A DNA stretch of 64,000 bases from Streptomyces flavochromogenes (GCF_000717595.1 NZ_JNZO01000028.1:37709-101708), one strand, 5' to 3'. Positions 25,932-35,015 are shown, numbered from the stretch's first letter. Notes: generated by a model from the letters alone, not told the origin. A program made the numbers and translations.

Positions 25932-26043
25932 GTTCCCTCCAGCCTAGACAGCGGCGGACAATCCGGGCTCAACCAAAAGTTTGATGACGGAGCCATCCGT
26001 GGCGCGATGCCCGCGGGGCACCTCGCCGACCACCCTGGTCAGC

Positions 26044-27120
26044 ATGTTCGTCGCATGGAGAGACCTCGGATTCGCCAAGGGGCGGTTCGCGCTCATGGGC
26101 ACCGTGATCGTTCTGATCACCCTGCTCGTGGGCCTGTTGTCCGGACTGACCGCCGGCCTCGCGCGGGAGAATGTCTCCGCGATCACCGGCCTGCCCGCCG
26201 ACCGGCTCGCCTTCGCGGCGCCGCCGTCCGGGCAGTCGGTCTCCTTCACCCACTCGACGGTGACGGAGAAGCAGTGGCGCGAGTGGGCCGAACGGCCCGG
26301 GGTGACGGAGGCCTCGCCGCTCGGCATCCGCACGCTCAACGGCGCCGCCGGGGACCGGACCGCCGCCGTGTCCGCCTTCGGTACGGAGCCGGAGGGCGGG
26401 CTCGCACCCGTGGCGCCCGCCCCGGGGAAGGCCGTGCTCTCGGAGTCGGCGGCGGAGGAGCTGGGAGTCGCCGTCGGCGCCCCCCTCCGCCTCGGCCCGC
26501 TGGAGCTCACCGTCGCGGCGGTCGCGGGCGATGCCTCGTACAGCCACACGCCCGTCGTGTGGACGACCCTCGACGACTGGCAGAGGCTCGGCAACACCGG
26601 CACCACCGCGGAGGAGCAGGCCACGGTCGTCGCCCTCCGCGGCGGGGGTGCCGACTGGGGCGCCGGCGACGAGGCCGTCGGCACCGAGGCGCGGACCGTC
26701 GACGAGGCCCTCACCGCCATAGGGTCCTACCAGGCCGAGAACGGCTCGCTCCAGCTCATGCGCGGCTTCCTCTTCGTCATCTCGGCCCTCGTCATAGGAG
26801 CCTTCTTCACCGTCTGGACCATCCAGCGGAGCGGCGACGTGGCCGTCCTGAAGGCCCTCGGCGCATCGACCCCGTACCTCCTCAAGGACGCCCTCGGCCA
26901 GGCGGTTCTCATGCTCACGGCGGGCACGCTGCTCGGGACCGGGCTCGCGGTCGGCGTCGGAGCGCTGGTCAGCGGCGGGAACGTGCCGTTCGTCCTCGAA
27001 CCGCCGACCGTCCTCGGGCCGGCCGCCGTGATGATCGTGCTCGGTGCCCTCGGGGCGGCGCTGTCCATCCGGCGGATCACCGCCGTCGATCCCCTTACCG
27101 CGCTCGGGAGTGCCCGATGA
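26044..27120 (+). CDS. FtsX/MacB-like ABC transporter permease
   Basis: 358 residues from the ATG at 26044 (MFVAWRDLGFAKGRFALMGT). One N-terminal membrane helix, a long extracytoplasmic domain (about residues 45-235), then three C-terminal helices with the FtsX signature ...IQRSGDVAVLKALGASTPYL. This is the usual MacB-type mechanotransmission layout. It overlaps the ATPase gene by four bases (ATGA). Divergent orientation from the kinase/regulator pair suggests control by it. The substrate may be an antimicrobial or lipid, but cannot be assigned. Confidence 0.88.
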   Translation: MFVAWRDLGFAKGRFALMGTVIVLITLLVGLLSGLTAGLARENVSAITGLPADRLAFAAPPSGQSVSFTHSTVTEKQWREWAERPGVTEASPLGIRTLNGAAGDRTAAVSAFGTEPEGGLAPVAPAPGKAVLSESAAEELGVAVGAPLRLGPLELTVAAVAGDASYSHTPVVWTTLDDWQRLGNTGTTAEEQATVVALRGGGADWGAGDEAVGTEARTVDEALTAIGSYQAENGSLQLMRGFLFVISALVIGAFFTVWTIQRSGDVAVLKALGASTPYLLKDALGQAVLMLTAGTLLGTGLAVGVGALVSGGNVPFVLEPPTVLGPAAVMIVLGALGAALSIRRITAVDPLTALGSAR

Positions 27121-27797
27121 GTCTCGTCCTCGATGCCGTCACCCTCACCTACCCGGACGGCGACGGCCGGCTGACCGCACTCGACGCGGTCTCCCTCACC
27201 GTCCCCGCCGGATCCCTCACGGCCGTCGTCGGGCCCTCCGGCTCCGGCAAGTCCAGCCTGCTCGCGGTCGCCGCGACACTGGTGACACCGGACCACGGGC
27301 GGGTCGTCGTCGACGGTACGGACACGGGGGAACTGGACGCGGCCGGGCGGGCGGCGCTGCGGCGGGAGCGGATCGGGATCGTGTTCCAGCAGCCGAACCT
27401 GCTCCCGTCGCTCACGGCCGCGGAACAGCTCCAGGTGATGGCGCACGTCTCGGGGCGGCCGGCGAAGCCGGCCCGCGGCAGGGCCCTGGAACTGCTCGAC
27501 GCGGTGGGCCTCGCGGACCTGGCCGGGCGACGGCCGCACCAGCTGTCCGGGGGACAGCGACAGCGGGTCAACATCGCGAGGGCGCTGATGAACGAGCCGG
27601 CGGTCCTGCTCGTCGACGAGCCGACGAGTGCGCTGGATCATGAGCGGGGGGCGGCGGTGATGGAGCTGCTCGCGGGGCTGACGGTGGGGAGGGGGACGGC
27701 GACGGTGCTGGTGACGCATGACCGGGGGCATGCGGCCCGGGCGGAGCGGGTGGTGGAGGTCATGGACGGCCACCTCACGGCAACGGCCCACGCCTGA
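27117..27797 (+). CDS. ABC transporter ATP-binding protein (MacB/LolD type)
   Basis: 226 residues. Walker A GPSGSGKSS, Q-loop FQQPNLLPSLTA, signature LSGGQRQRVNIARAL, Walker B VLLVDEPTSALD and H-loop VTHDRGH are all intact. It pairs with the FtsX-like permease it overlaps. The last 100 bp use more GTG/GGG codons, probably just local composition. A 555-bp non-coding, repeat-rich stretch follows. Confidence 0.93.
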   Translation: MSLVLDAVTLTYPDGDGRLTALDAVSLTVPAGSLTAVVGPSGSGKSSLLAVAATLVTPDHGRVVVDGTDTGELDAAGRAALRRERIGIVFQQPNLLPSLTAAEQLQVMAHVSGRPAKPARGRALELLDAVGLADLAGRRPHQLSGGQRQRVNIARALMNEPAVLLVDEPTSALDHERGAAVMELLAGLTVGRGTATVLVTHDRGHAARAERVVEVMDGHLTATAHA

Positions 27798-27930
27798 CCC
27801 CACGGCGCCGTGCCCGCGGAGGCCTGCGCCGGCCTCGCGCTGCGCCCGCGCCCGCCTCGCGGTGGGCTGCCGCCCGAGCCCCCGCCGCTCGTTGCCCCGC
27901 TGGGGCGGAGCGCCTCCCCGCGTTCAGCCC

Positions 27931-28186
27931 GTTGTGGGCATCTGTTCCGCCGGGGCGTGGGGGTCCCCCCGGGCGGGGTCTGGGGGAGGGCGGACACAAC
28001 GGACGGCGCCCCTTGCCGGGCCTGGGCTCTCTGTGCACCGCGCCCTGTGTGCGGTGCACAGTCGGGTGCGGGTCAGGCGCAAGGGGGCGGAGGCGCCGCC
28101 AAGGGCGCCGTCCCGTGTGCCCACCCGTCCCTCCCCAAGGACTTCGTCCAGGGGGACCCCTAAGCGGGACGATTGCCCACACGGCG
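27931..28186. repeat. Possible dispersed intergenic element bounded by imperfect inverted ends
   Basis: The left end GTTGTGGGCATCTGTTCCGC (27931-27950) is mirrored by ACGATTGCCCACACGG near 28169-28184; the matched core is GTGGGCA/TGCCCAC. Inside lies a perfect 11-bp hairpin, CTGTGCACCGC / GCGGTGCACAG (28031-28061). The GTTGTGGGCA end resembles an intergenic sequence I associate with many Streptomyces genomes; the match is from memory only. Confidence 0.5.
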
Positions 28187-28233
28187 GTGGGCGGAGGCCG
28201 CCCGGGGGTGGGCTCGCTGTCCGTCGAGACTTC

Positions 28234-28338
28234 GGCCCGTCGGGGCCACGCCCCCGGCCCGTCACGGCCACCTGTCCGGGCCTGTCAGGGCCATGCGTCC
28301 CGGCCCGTCGGGGCCACGCCCCCGCCCGTCAGGGCCCC
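28234..28338. repeat. Cluster of about five imperfect 21-24 bp tandem units
   Basis: The core GGCCCGTCNGGGCCAYGCC recurs at about 28234, 28257, 28278, 28302 and 28324 with scattered substitutions. It lies just beyond the stop of the IclR gene on the minus strand. Each unit contains the short inverted pair GGCC...GGCC, so the array could fold into serial hairpins that end transcription from either side. Confidence 0.65.
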
Positions 28339-28352
28339 GCACCCCCAGGGGG

Positions 28353-29159
28353 CTACGCGCCCCCGTTGGCCGTCGTGTTCGCCAGGGCCGCCGAGAGTTC
28401 GCGGGCCACTTCCTGGAGGATCGGGACGATCTTCTCCGTGGCCGCTTCCGTCACGCGCCCCGCCGGGCCCGAGATCGAGATCGCGGCGGCCGTCGGGGAG
28501 TCCGGGACCGAGACCGCGAGGCAGCGGACTCCTATCTCCTGCTCGTTGTCGTCGACCGCGTATCCCGTCTCGCGGACCGCGACGAGCGCGTCGAGGAAGC
28601 CGTCCGGCGTGGTGATGGTCTTCTCGGTGGCCGCCGGCATGCCGGTACGGGCGAGCAGCGCGCGGACCTCTTCGGCCGGGGTGTGCGCGAGGAGCGCCTT
28701 GCCTACGCCCGTCGAGTGCGGCAGCACCCGTCGGCCGACCTCGGTGAACATGCGCATCGAGTGCTTGGACGGCACCTGCGCCACGTACACGATCTCGTCG
28801 CCGTCGAGCAGCGCCATGTTCGCGGTCTCGCCGGTCTCCTCGACGAGCCGCGCCAGGTACGGGCGGGCCCAGGTGCCGAGGAGGCGGGAGGCGGACTCGC
28901 CGAGCCGGATGAGGCGGGGGCCGAGCGCGTACCGCCGGTTGGGCTGCTGGCGTACGTACCCGCAGGCGACCAGGGTGCGCATCAGGCGGTGGATGGTGGG
29001 GAGCGGGAGTCCGCTGCTGGCGGAGAGCTCGCTCAGCCCGACCTCGCCCCCGGCGTCGGCCATCCGCTCGAGGAGGTCGAAGGCACGCTCAAGGGACTGG
29101 ACGCCCCCGCTCGCGGCGGGCTTGGCGGCGTCGGTGGTGCTGGCGCTGGACGTCGGCAC
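28353..29159 (-). CDS. allR: IclR-family regulator, probable allantoin-pathway repressor
   Basis: 268 residues with GTG start at 29159, chosen because AAAGGA lies at the right distance; an upstream start at 29189 is possible. N-terminal wHTH: VQSLERAFDLLERMADAGGE, LSELSASSGLPLPTIHRLMR, GYVRQQPNRRYALG. The C-terminal IclR effector domain includes RVLPHSTGVGKALLAHTPAEEV and EIGVRCLAVSVPDS. It is divergent from allantoinase-allantoicase, the classical place for AllR, which in known systems is released by allantoin or glyoxylate. It probably binds the shared intergenic region and other promoters of the region. Confidence 0.9.
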   Translation of the reverse strand: MPTSSASTTDAAKPAASGGVQSLERAFDLLERMADAGGEVGLSELSASSGLPLPTIHRLMRTLVACGYVRQQPNRRYALGPRLIRLGESASRLLGTWARPYLARLVEETGETANMALLDGDEIVYVAQVPSKHSMRMFTEVGRRVLPHSTGVGKALLAHTPAEEVRALLARTGMPAATEKTITTPDGFLDALVAVRETGYAVDDNEQEIGVRCLAVSVPDSPTAAAISISGPAGRVTEAATEKIVPILQEVARELSAALANTTANGGA

Positions 29160-29307
29160 GTCAACGGTCCTTTCGGGGCAGGCGGGCAAGGCAGCAGCCT
29201 ACCGGCCCATTGGGCGGGGTACATGGTCCTGGTGTCGGCGTCCGCGCCGGTCAGGGCGTGTTTGTCCGGTGTCGGCGACGGCCCGGAGTCGTCCGGGTCG
29301 GCCCCAG

Positions 29308-29463
29308 CTGTACGGAGCTACGTTCTACTGTACGGAATTTGCATTTCACTTGGTGGAAACATCCAAGCGGCGTGCGGCGGCGCTCGACGTCGGCGGCGAT
29401 GCTGGAAGTGTGCCCTTGACGACATGTCGTCCGGAAGTGAAGACTCCTTCAACAGTTCGTTGA
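29308..29463. promoter_or_regulatory. allR-allantoinase intergenic control region
   Basis: Three elements are visible. CTGTACGGA is directly repeated exactly 20 bp apart (29308-29316, 29328-29336). TTTCACTTGGTGGAAA (29344-29359) is an imperfect palindrome resembling the malate synthase spacer. TCAACA-GTT-CGTTGA (29449-29463) is a one-mismatch copy of the uricase/catalase box, only 34 bp before the allantoinase start. A TTGACG hexamer lies at 29416-29421. Confidence 0.65.
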
Positions 29464-29496
29464 ATTTTTTCTTGAAGCACTGGAAGAGGGGTACGG

Positions 29497-30831
29497 GTGG
29501 ACGTCAACCTGGTCCTGCGCTCGACGCGTGTCATCACCCCCGAGGGGACGCGCCCGGCGTCGATCGCCGTCTCCGGAGGGACGATCGCGGCCGTGCTGCC
29601 GTACGACGCGGAGGTACCCGCCGGTGCCCGGCTCGAGGACGTCGGCGACGACGTCGTCCTGCCCGGACTCGTCGACACCCACGTGCACGTGAACGACCCC
29701 GGCCGCACCGAGTGGGAGGGCTTCTGGACCGCCACCCGCGCGGCCGCCGCCGGTGGCATCACCACCCTCCTCGACATGCCCCTCAACTCGCTGCCGCCCA
29801 CCACCACCGTGGAGAACCTGCGCGTCAAGCAGGAGGTCGCCCGCGCCAAGGCCCACGTCGACGTCGGTTTCTGGGGCGGCGCCCTGCCCGACAACGTCAA
29901 GGACCTGCGCCCGCTCCACGACGCCGGTGTCTTCGGCTTCAAGTGCTTCCTGTCGCCCTCCGGCGTGGAGGAGTTCCCCGAGCTCGACCAGGAGCAGCTC
30001 GCGACCTCGCTCGCCGAGATCTCCGGCTTCGACGGCCTGATGATCGTGCACGCCGAGGACCCCCATCACCTCGCCGCAGCGCCCCAGCGCTCCGGCGGCG
30101 CGTACGCCGACTTCCTCGCCTCGCGTCCCCGCGACGCCGAGAACACGGCGATCGAGAACCTGATCGACCAGGCCCGCCGGCTGAACGCCCGCGTCCATGT
30201 CCTGCACCTCTCCTCCTCGGACGCGCTGCCGGTCCTCGCCGCCGCCAAGGCCGAGGGCGTCAAGGTCACCGTCGAGTCCTGCCCGCACTTCCTCACGCTC
30301 ACCGCCGAGGAGATCCCGGACGGCGCCACCGAGTTCAAGTGCTGCCCGCCCATCCGCGAGGCGGTCAACCAGGACGCGCTGTGGCAGGGGCTCGCGGACG
30401 GCACGATCGACTGCGTCGTCTCCGACCACTCGCCGTCCACGACCGACCTCAAGACGCCCGACTTCGCGTCCGCGTGGGGCGGCATCTCCTCCCTCCAGCT
30501 CGGCCTCCCCGCCATCTGGACCGAGGCGCGCCGTCGCGGCTTCGACCTGACGGACGTCGTCCGCTGGATGTCGGAGGGCCCGGCCCGGCTCGCCGGCCTC
30601 ACCCGCAAGGGCGCCATCGAGGCCGGTCGCGACGCCGACTTCGCCGTCCTCGACCCGGAGGCCACCTTCACCGTCGACCCGGCGGAGCTGCAGCACCGCA
30701 ACCGGATCACCGCCTACGCGGGCAAGACCCTCAATGGCGTCGTCACCTCCACCTGGCTGCGCGGTGAGCGGATCGCCGACCACGGCACCCTCGCCGAGCC
30801 CTCCGGCCGCCTCCTCGAAAGGAACAACTGA
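29497..30831 (+). CDS. allB: Allantoinase
   Basis: Hydrolyses allantoin to allantoate. 444 residues, GTG start at 29497. Cyclic amidohydrolase metal motifs: [18 protein letters not shown] (HxH), the bridging lysine in [10 protein letters not shown], His in [10 protein letters not shown] and in [13 protein letters not shown], and Asp in [13 protein letters not shown]. The length is standard. It is directly followed by allantoicase (3-bp gap) in a two-gene operon divergent from allR. A palindrome copy lies between its promoter region and the start codon, positioned to block transcription. Confidence 0.95.
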   Translation: MDVNLVLRSTRVITPEGTRPASIAVSGGTIAAVLPYDAEVPAGARLEDVGDDVVLPGLVDTHVHVNDPGRTEWEGFWTATRAAAAGGITTLLDMPLNSLPPTTTVENLRVKQEVARAKAHVDVGFWGGALPDNVKDLRPLHDAGVFGFKCFLSPSGVEEFPELDQEQLATSLAEISGFDGLMIVHAEDPHHLAAAPQRSGGAYADFLASRPRDAENTAIENLIDQARRLNARVHVLHLSSSDALPVLAAAKAEGVKVTVESCPHFLTLTAEEIPDGATEFKCCPPIREAVNQDALWQGLADGTIDCVVSDHSPSTTDLKTPDFASAWGGISSLQLGLPAIWTEARRRGFDLTDVVRWMSEGPARLAGLTRKGAIEAGRDADFAVLDPEATFTVDPAELQHRNRITAYAGKTLNGVVTSTWLRGERIADHGTLAEPSGRLLERNN

Positions 30832-30834
30832 CCC

Positions 30835-31953
30835 GTGAGCACCGGCATACCCTCCTTCACCGGCGACGCCAGGCCTTACGGCGGTGGCGACCCCTACGCC
30901 GACTACCGGACGGCCGACTTCCCCTTCATCCAGTACGCCGACCTCGCCGACCGGCGCCTCGGCGCGGGCGTGATCGCGGCCAACGACGAGTTCTTCGCCG
31001 AGCGCGAGAACCTGCTCAAGCCCGAGGCCGCCGAGTTCGACCCCGAGCACTTCGGCCACAAGGGCAAGATCATGGACGGCTGGGAGACCCGCCGCCGCCG
31101 TGGCATCTCCGCCCAGCAGCCGCATCCCACCGAGGACGACCACGACTGGGCCCTCGTACGGCTCGGCGCGCCCGGCGTCGTCCGCGGCATCGTCCTCGAC
31201 ACCGCCCACTTCCGCGGCAACTACCCGCAGGCCGTCTCCGTCGAGGCCGCCTCCGTGCCCGGCTCGCCCTCGCCCGAGGAGCTCCTCGCCGACGACGTGA
31301 AGTGGACGACGCTCGTCCCGCGCACCGCCGTCGGCGGCCACGCCGCCAACGGCTTCGCCGTCGACGTCGAGCAGCGCTTCACCCACCTCCGCGTCAACCA
31401 GCACCCCGACGGCGGCATCGCCCGCCTCCGCGTGTACGGCGAGGTCGCCCCCGACCCGAAGTGGCTCGGCGTGCTCGGCACCTTCGACCTCGCGGCCCTG
31501 GAGAACGGCGGTCAGGTCGAGGACGCCTCCGACCGCTTCTACTCCCCGGCCACCAACACCATCCAGCCCGGCCGCTCCCGCAAGATGGACGACGGCTGGG
31601 AGACCCGCCGCCGCCGCGACAAGGGCAACGACTGGATCCGCTACCAGCTGGTCGCCGAGTCCGAGATCCGCGCCGTCGAGATCGACACCGCGTACCTCAA
31701 GGGCAACAGCGCCGGCTGGGCCGCGCTGTCGGTCGCGGCCGAGGGCTCGGAGGAGTGGACCGAGATCCTGCCCCGGACCCGCCTCCAGCCCGATACCAAC
31801 CACCGCTTCGTCCTCGACGCCCCGGCGGTCGGCTCGCGTGTCCGGATCGACATCTACCCGGACGGCGGCATCTCCCGCCTCCGTCTCTTCGGCTCCCTCA
31901 CGGACGCCGGCACGGCCCGTCTGACGGCCCGCCACCAGGAACTGGGCGGCTGA
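30835..31953 (+). CDS. alc: Allantoicase
   Basis: Hydrolyses allantoate to ureidoglycolate and urea. 372 residues, GTG start 3 bp after the allantoinase stop. It has two homologous jelly-roll repeats, each with the diagnostic MDGWETRRRR / MDDGWETRRRR motif followed by ALVRLGAPGVVRGIVLDTAH or YQLVAESEIRAVEIDTAYLKGN and a closing HPDGGIARLRVYGE / YPDGGISRLRLFGS. No ureidoglycolate lyase or urease is visible nearby, so the next step must be encoded elsewhere. Confidence 0.96.
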   Translation: MSTGIPSFTGDARPYGGGDPYADYRTADFPFIQYADLADRRLGAGVIAANDEFFAERENLLKPEAAEFDPEHFGHKGKIMDGWETRRRRGISAQQPHPTEDDHDWALVRLGAPGVVRGIVLDTAHFRGNYPQAVSVEAASVPGSPSPEELLADDVKWTTLVPRTAVGGHAANGFAVDVEQRFTHLRVNQHPDGGIARLRVYGEVAPDPKWLGVLGTFDLAALENGGQVEDASDRFYSPATNTIQPGRSRKMDDGWETRRRRDKGNDWIRYQLVAESEIRAVEIDTAYLKGNSAGWAALSVAAEGSEEWTEILPRTRLQPDTNHRFVLDAPAVGSRVRIDIYPDGGISRLRLFGSLTDAGTARLTARHQELGG

Positions 31954-32325
31954 CCGGACCGGTAGGTACCGGCGGGCCGGGGTACGCCCCCGGTCCGCCC
32001 CATGAACCGGGCGGGTACGACACCCCGCCCGGCCCGCGAGGGCGCACCGGCCTGACAGCACCGGTGCGCACCTCTTCTTCGGGCTCGGTTCGCCTCCGGG
32101 CGCCCTGAGCCGGGGGAGCGACCCCGACCGTGCTCGACCCCCCCTCGGTCCTCGGGGGCCTCCGCGCGCTCGGGGTCGTTCTCCCGGCGGCGTCCTTCGG
32201 CTCACTCGCCGGTCCCTCGCGTAGGGGTGCCGCCCAGCCACGCCCCCGTCGTGCGGGTACCGAGCGGGCCGCGTGTACGGGGGGCGAGCCCCTGCGGGCA
32301 TCGCCTGTCGGGCCCCGTCCCGGCG
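31954..32325. other. Non-coding 370-bp stretch between convergent genes
   Basis: It contains GC-rich inverted segments just after the allantoicase stop (GGCCGGGG...CCCCCGGTCC near 31976-31998), likely the operon terminator. I see no credible gene in the rest. Confidence 0.5.
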
Positions 32326-33066
32326 CTACGCCGCGTGCCCGCCGTCCACCGAGAACTCCGCGCCCGTCACGTACCGCCCCTCCGGTCCCGCCAGGAACGC
32401 GACCATGGCGGCCACCTCCTCCGCGGTGCCGAAGCGGCCCAGTGCCGTCATGGCCGCCTGGCCCTCCGCGTACGGGCCGTCCGCCGGGTTCATGTCGGTG
32501 TCGACGGGGCCGGGGTGGACGACGTTCGCGGTGATGCCGCGCCCGCCCAGCTCCCGCGCGAGGCTCTTCGTCAGGCCGATCAGCGCCGTCTTGCTCAGCG
32601 TGTACAGCACTCCGCCGGGCCCCGGCACCCGCTGGGTCATGCAGCTTCCGACGGTGATGATCCGGCCGCCCTCCGGCAGGTGTCCGGCCGCCGCCTGCGA
32701 GGCGAGGAACGCCGCCCGGACGTTCACCGCGAGGACCCGGTCCACGTCCGCGAGAGTCAACGACTCCAGCGGGCCGAGGACCCCGACGCCCACGTTGTTC
32801 ACCAGGACGTCGAGCCGGCCCAGGGCGTCCGCCGCCCAGTTCACCGCGCCCGCCGCGTCCCCGGCGTCGGCCGCGTCGGCCCGCAGGGGCAGCGCCCTGC
32901 GGCCGGTCGCCTCGATGCGCGCGGCGACCTTCTTGGCCCGCACCTCGTCCTGGACGTAGGTGAAGGCGACGTCGGCGCCCTCCCGGGCGAGCCGCACGGC
33001 CGTGGCCGCGCCGATCCCGCGGCTGCCGCCCGTCACCAGAACCGCCGTGCCGTTCATCGTGGACAT
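32326..33066 (-). CDS. Short-chain dehydrogenase/reductase (3-oxoacyl-ACP reductase-like)
   Basis: 246 residues from the ATG at 33066. Classical SDR: TGGSRGIGAATAVRLAREGA (cofactor binding), DVLVNNVGVG (NNAG-type), Ser in TVGSCMTQRV, and catalytic YTLSK. The C-terminus VTGAEFSVDGGHAA is typical. It probably oxidises or reduces a small carbonyl with NAD(P)H; the substrate is not predictable. It is divergent from the DHFR-like gene with 170 bp between. Confidence 0.88.
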   Translation of the reverse strand: MSTMNGTAVLVTGGSRGIGAATAVRLAREGADVAFTYVQDEVRAKKVAARIEATGRRALPLRADAADAGDAAGAVNWAADALGRLDVLVNNVGVGVLGPLESLTLADVDRVLAVNVRAAFLASQAAAGHLPEGGRIITVGSCMTQRVPGPGGVLYTLSKTALIGLTKSLARELGGRGITANVVHPGPVDTDMNPADGPYAEGQAAMTALGRFGTAEEVAAMVAFLAGPEGRYVTGAEFSVDGGHAA

Positions 33067-33236
33067 CCCGAAACCTCCGTGAGACGTGGTCCTAAGTGGT
33101 TGCGGGTTCAATGAAAGTCGTGGAGGCGTCCCGACGCCGGCACGAATCGGACGCCGACCCGAGCGGCGATGAGTTCCGCCGGGCGCCACGGTCTGAACTG
33201 CTGAGACACGATGGACCGGAGACGAAAGGCACCACC

Positions 33237-33848
33237 ATGGCCACGCTCAGCCTCACCCAGTTCCTGACCCTCGACGGCGTCCGCCAGGCCCCGGGCGGCC
33301 CGGAGGAGGACCCCAGCGAGGGCTTCACGCACGGCGGCTGGTCCGTGCCGTTCGGGGACGAGGACTTCGGACGGTTCATGGACGGGGTCTTCGAACGGCC
33401 GACCGCCTTCCTCCTCGGCCGCCGCACGTACGAGATCTTCGCCGGCTACTGGCCGAAGCGGACGGACCTCGCCGACCCCATCGCCACCAAGCTCAACGCG
33501 CTCCCCAAGTACGTCGCCGGCACGACCCTCGACTCCGCCGACTGGGCCGGGACCACCCTGCTCCGCGGGGACGTCGTCGAGGAGGTCAGGGCGCTCAAGG
33601 AGCGGACCGACGGCGAGATCCAGATGCACGGCAGCGGCGGTCTCGCCCAGACCCTGCTCGACCACGATCTGATCGACACCCTGCATCTGCTCGTGTTCCC
33701 GGTGATCCTCGGCACCGGCCGCCGCCTCTTCGCCGACGGCGTGCGCCCCACCGCCTTCCGGCTGACCGGCGCACGCACCACCGGCTCGGGCGTCACCCTC
33801 ACCACGTACGAGCTCGCGGGCCGCCCCGAGTACGGCAGCTACGCCTGA
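33237..33848 (+). CDS. Dihydrofolate reductase-like (RibD C-terminal domain) protein
   Basis: 203 residues from the ATG at 33237. Fold markers: LSLTQFLTLDGVRQAPGGPE at the N-terminus, LLGRRTYEIFAGYWP, GEIQMHGSGGLAQTLLDHDL, and DTLHLLVFPVILGTGRRLF. These match the YyaP/RibD-C family of NADPH-binding, generally uncharacterised proteins, not true folate enzymes. It stands alone with its own promoter, divergent from the SDR. Function uncertain. Confidence 0.85.
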   Translation: MATLSLTQFLTLDGVRQAPGGPEEDPSEGFTHGGWSVPFGDEDFGRFMDGVFERPTAFLLGRRTYEIFAGYWPKRTDLADPIATKLNALPKYVAGTTLDSADWAGTTLLRGDVVEEVRALKERTDGEIQMHGSGGLAQTLLDHDLIDTLHLLVFPVILGTGRRLFADGVRPTAFRLTGARTTGSGVTLTTYELAGRPEYGSYA

Positions 33849-34020
33849 CCGGGCGGGCCGTCACGCACCCGCGTCCACCCCGTCCGCCGGGGGTCCGCGG
33901 AGGGACCGAGGGGAGCCCCGAAAGGTGTAGCCACCATCGGCCTGCCCCGGTACGGTGATCGCTCCACGTGCGAGCCGTCGAAGTCTCCACCCCACCCCGA
34001 GAGTTGGAGATACGGCCGCA

Positions 34021-34953
34021 ATGTCAGCTTCGTCGATCGCCGCCCCCGTGTCCCTCGGCGCCCCGCGCCGGGCCTGGATCACCGACCTGCCCGTCCTGCT
34101 CGTCGCCGTCGTCTGGGGGGCCAGCTACCTCGCGGCCAAGGGCATCACCACCACCCACACCGTCATCGCGGTCCTCGTGCTGCGGTTCGCGGTGGTGCTG
34201 CCCGTCCTGGTCGTCGCCGGGTGGGCCAGGCTCCGGGCCCTGAGCGCCGCCCAGTGGCGCGGCGCCGGGGCACTCGGGCTGATCCTCGGAGGGATCTTCC
34301 TCCTGGAGACCTACGGCGTCGTCCACACCTCCGCCACCAACGCGGGTCTGATCATCAGCCTCACCATGATCTTCACTCCGCTCGCCGAGGCCGCCGTCAC
34401 CCGGGTCAGGCCGCCCCGCGCCTTCCTCGGCGCCGCCGCGCTCTCCGTCCTCGGCGTCGTGCTCCTCACCCAGGGCGGAGGCTTCAGCACCCCCTCCGTC
34501 GGCGACCTGCTCATGCTGCTCGCCGCCCTTGCCCGTACCGTCCACGTCCTGGCGATGTCCCGGATCAAGGCCGTCCGGTCGGCCGACTCGCTCTCCCTCA
34601 CCACCGTGCAGCTGGGCTCCGCCGTCGCCGTCTTCGCCGTCATCGCGGTCTTCCCCGGCGCCGGCGCCTCACCCTGGGCGGTGGCTCTCGACTTCGGCCC
34701 GCGCGAGTGGGCCGGGCTGATCTTCCTCTCCGTCTTCTGCACGCTCTTCGCGTTCTTCGTGCAGATGTGGGCGGTCCGCCGCACCTCCCCGTCCCGGGTC
34801 GGCCTCCTCCTCGGCACGGAACCGCTCTGGGCCGCCGCGGCGGGCATCGCCCTCGCCGGCGACCGCCCCGGCGTCCTCGGCCTCGCGGGCGCGATCCTCG
34901 TGCTCGCGGGCACCAGTTGGGGCCGCAGGTCCGCGGACAACGGGGCCGGGTAG
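34021..34953 (+). CDS. EamA/DMT-superfamily transporter
   Basis: 310 residues from the ATG at 34021, preceded by GTTGGAGA. Ten membrane helices arranged as two EamA repeats: VVWGASYLAAKG in the first, and TLFAFFVQMWAVRRTSPSRV plus LLLGTEPLWAAAAGIALAGD in the second. Likely metabolite or drug efflux; substrate unknown. Confidence 0.88.
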   Translation: MSASSIAAPVSLGAPRRAWITDLPVLLVAVVWGASYLAAKGITTTHTVIAVLVLRFAVVLPVLVVAGWARLRALSAAQWRGAGALGLILGGIFLLETYGVVHTSATNAGLIISLTMIFTPLAEAAVTRVRPPRAFLGAAALSVLGVVLLTQGGGFSTPSVGDLLMLLAALARTVHVLAMSRIKAVRSADSLSLTTVQLGSAVAVFAVIAVFPGAGASPWAVALDFGPREWAGLIFLSVFCTLFAFFVQMWAVRRTSPSRVGLLLGTEPLWAAAAGIALAGDRPGVLGLAGAILVLAGTSWGRRSADNGAG

Positions 34954-35015
34954 TTCCTCGCCCCCGCGTCCCCTGGTGTACGACACGACCGATGAGGACC
35001 GGTCGGGACACCGGA

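Larger units (their letters stand above)
27798..28352. other. Non-coding 555-bp stretch, repeat-rich
   Basis: No convincing gene lies in this stretch. It holds two repeat structures listed separately (27931-28186 and 28234-28338). Short frames in several phases overlap each other and lack ribosome-binding sites. Confidence 0.6.

Noticed and set aside
25972..25987. TCAACCAAAAGTTTGA in the kinase/exporter intergenic region as a fifth copy of the ureide box
   Set aside because: Spacing and arms differ from TCAACA-N3-TGTTGA, and the flanking genes have no ureide link.
27775..28182. Short frames in the intergenic repeat region after the ABC ATPase
   Set aside because: Several overlapping frames in different phases, no ribosome-binding site, and the DNA is built of repeats.
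28234..28338. A CRISPR-like array
   Set aside because: The units abut or nearly abut, lack unique spacers of constant length, and no cas genes are present.
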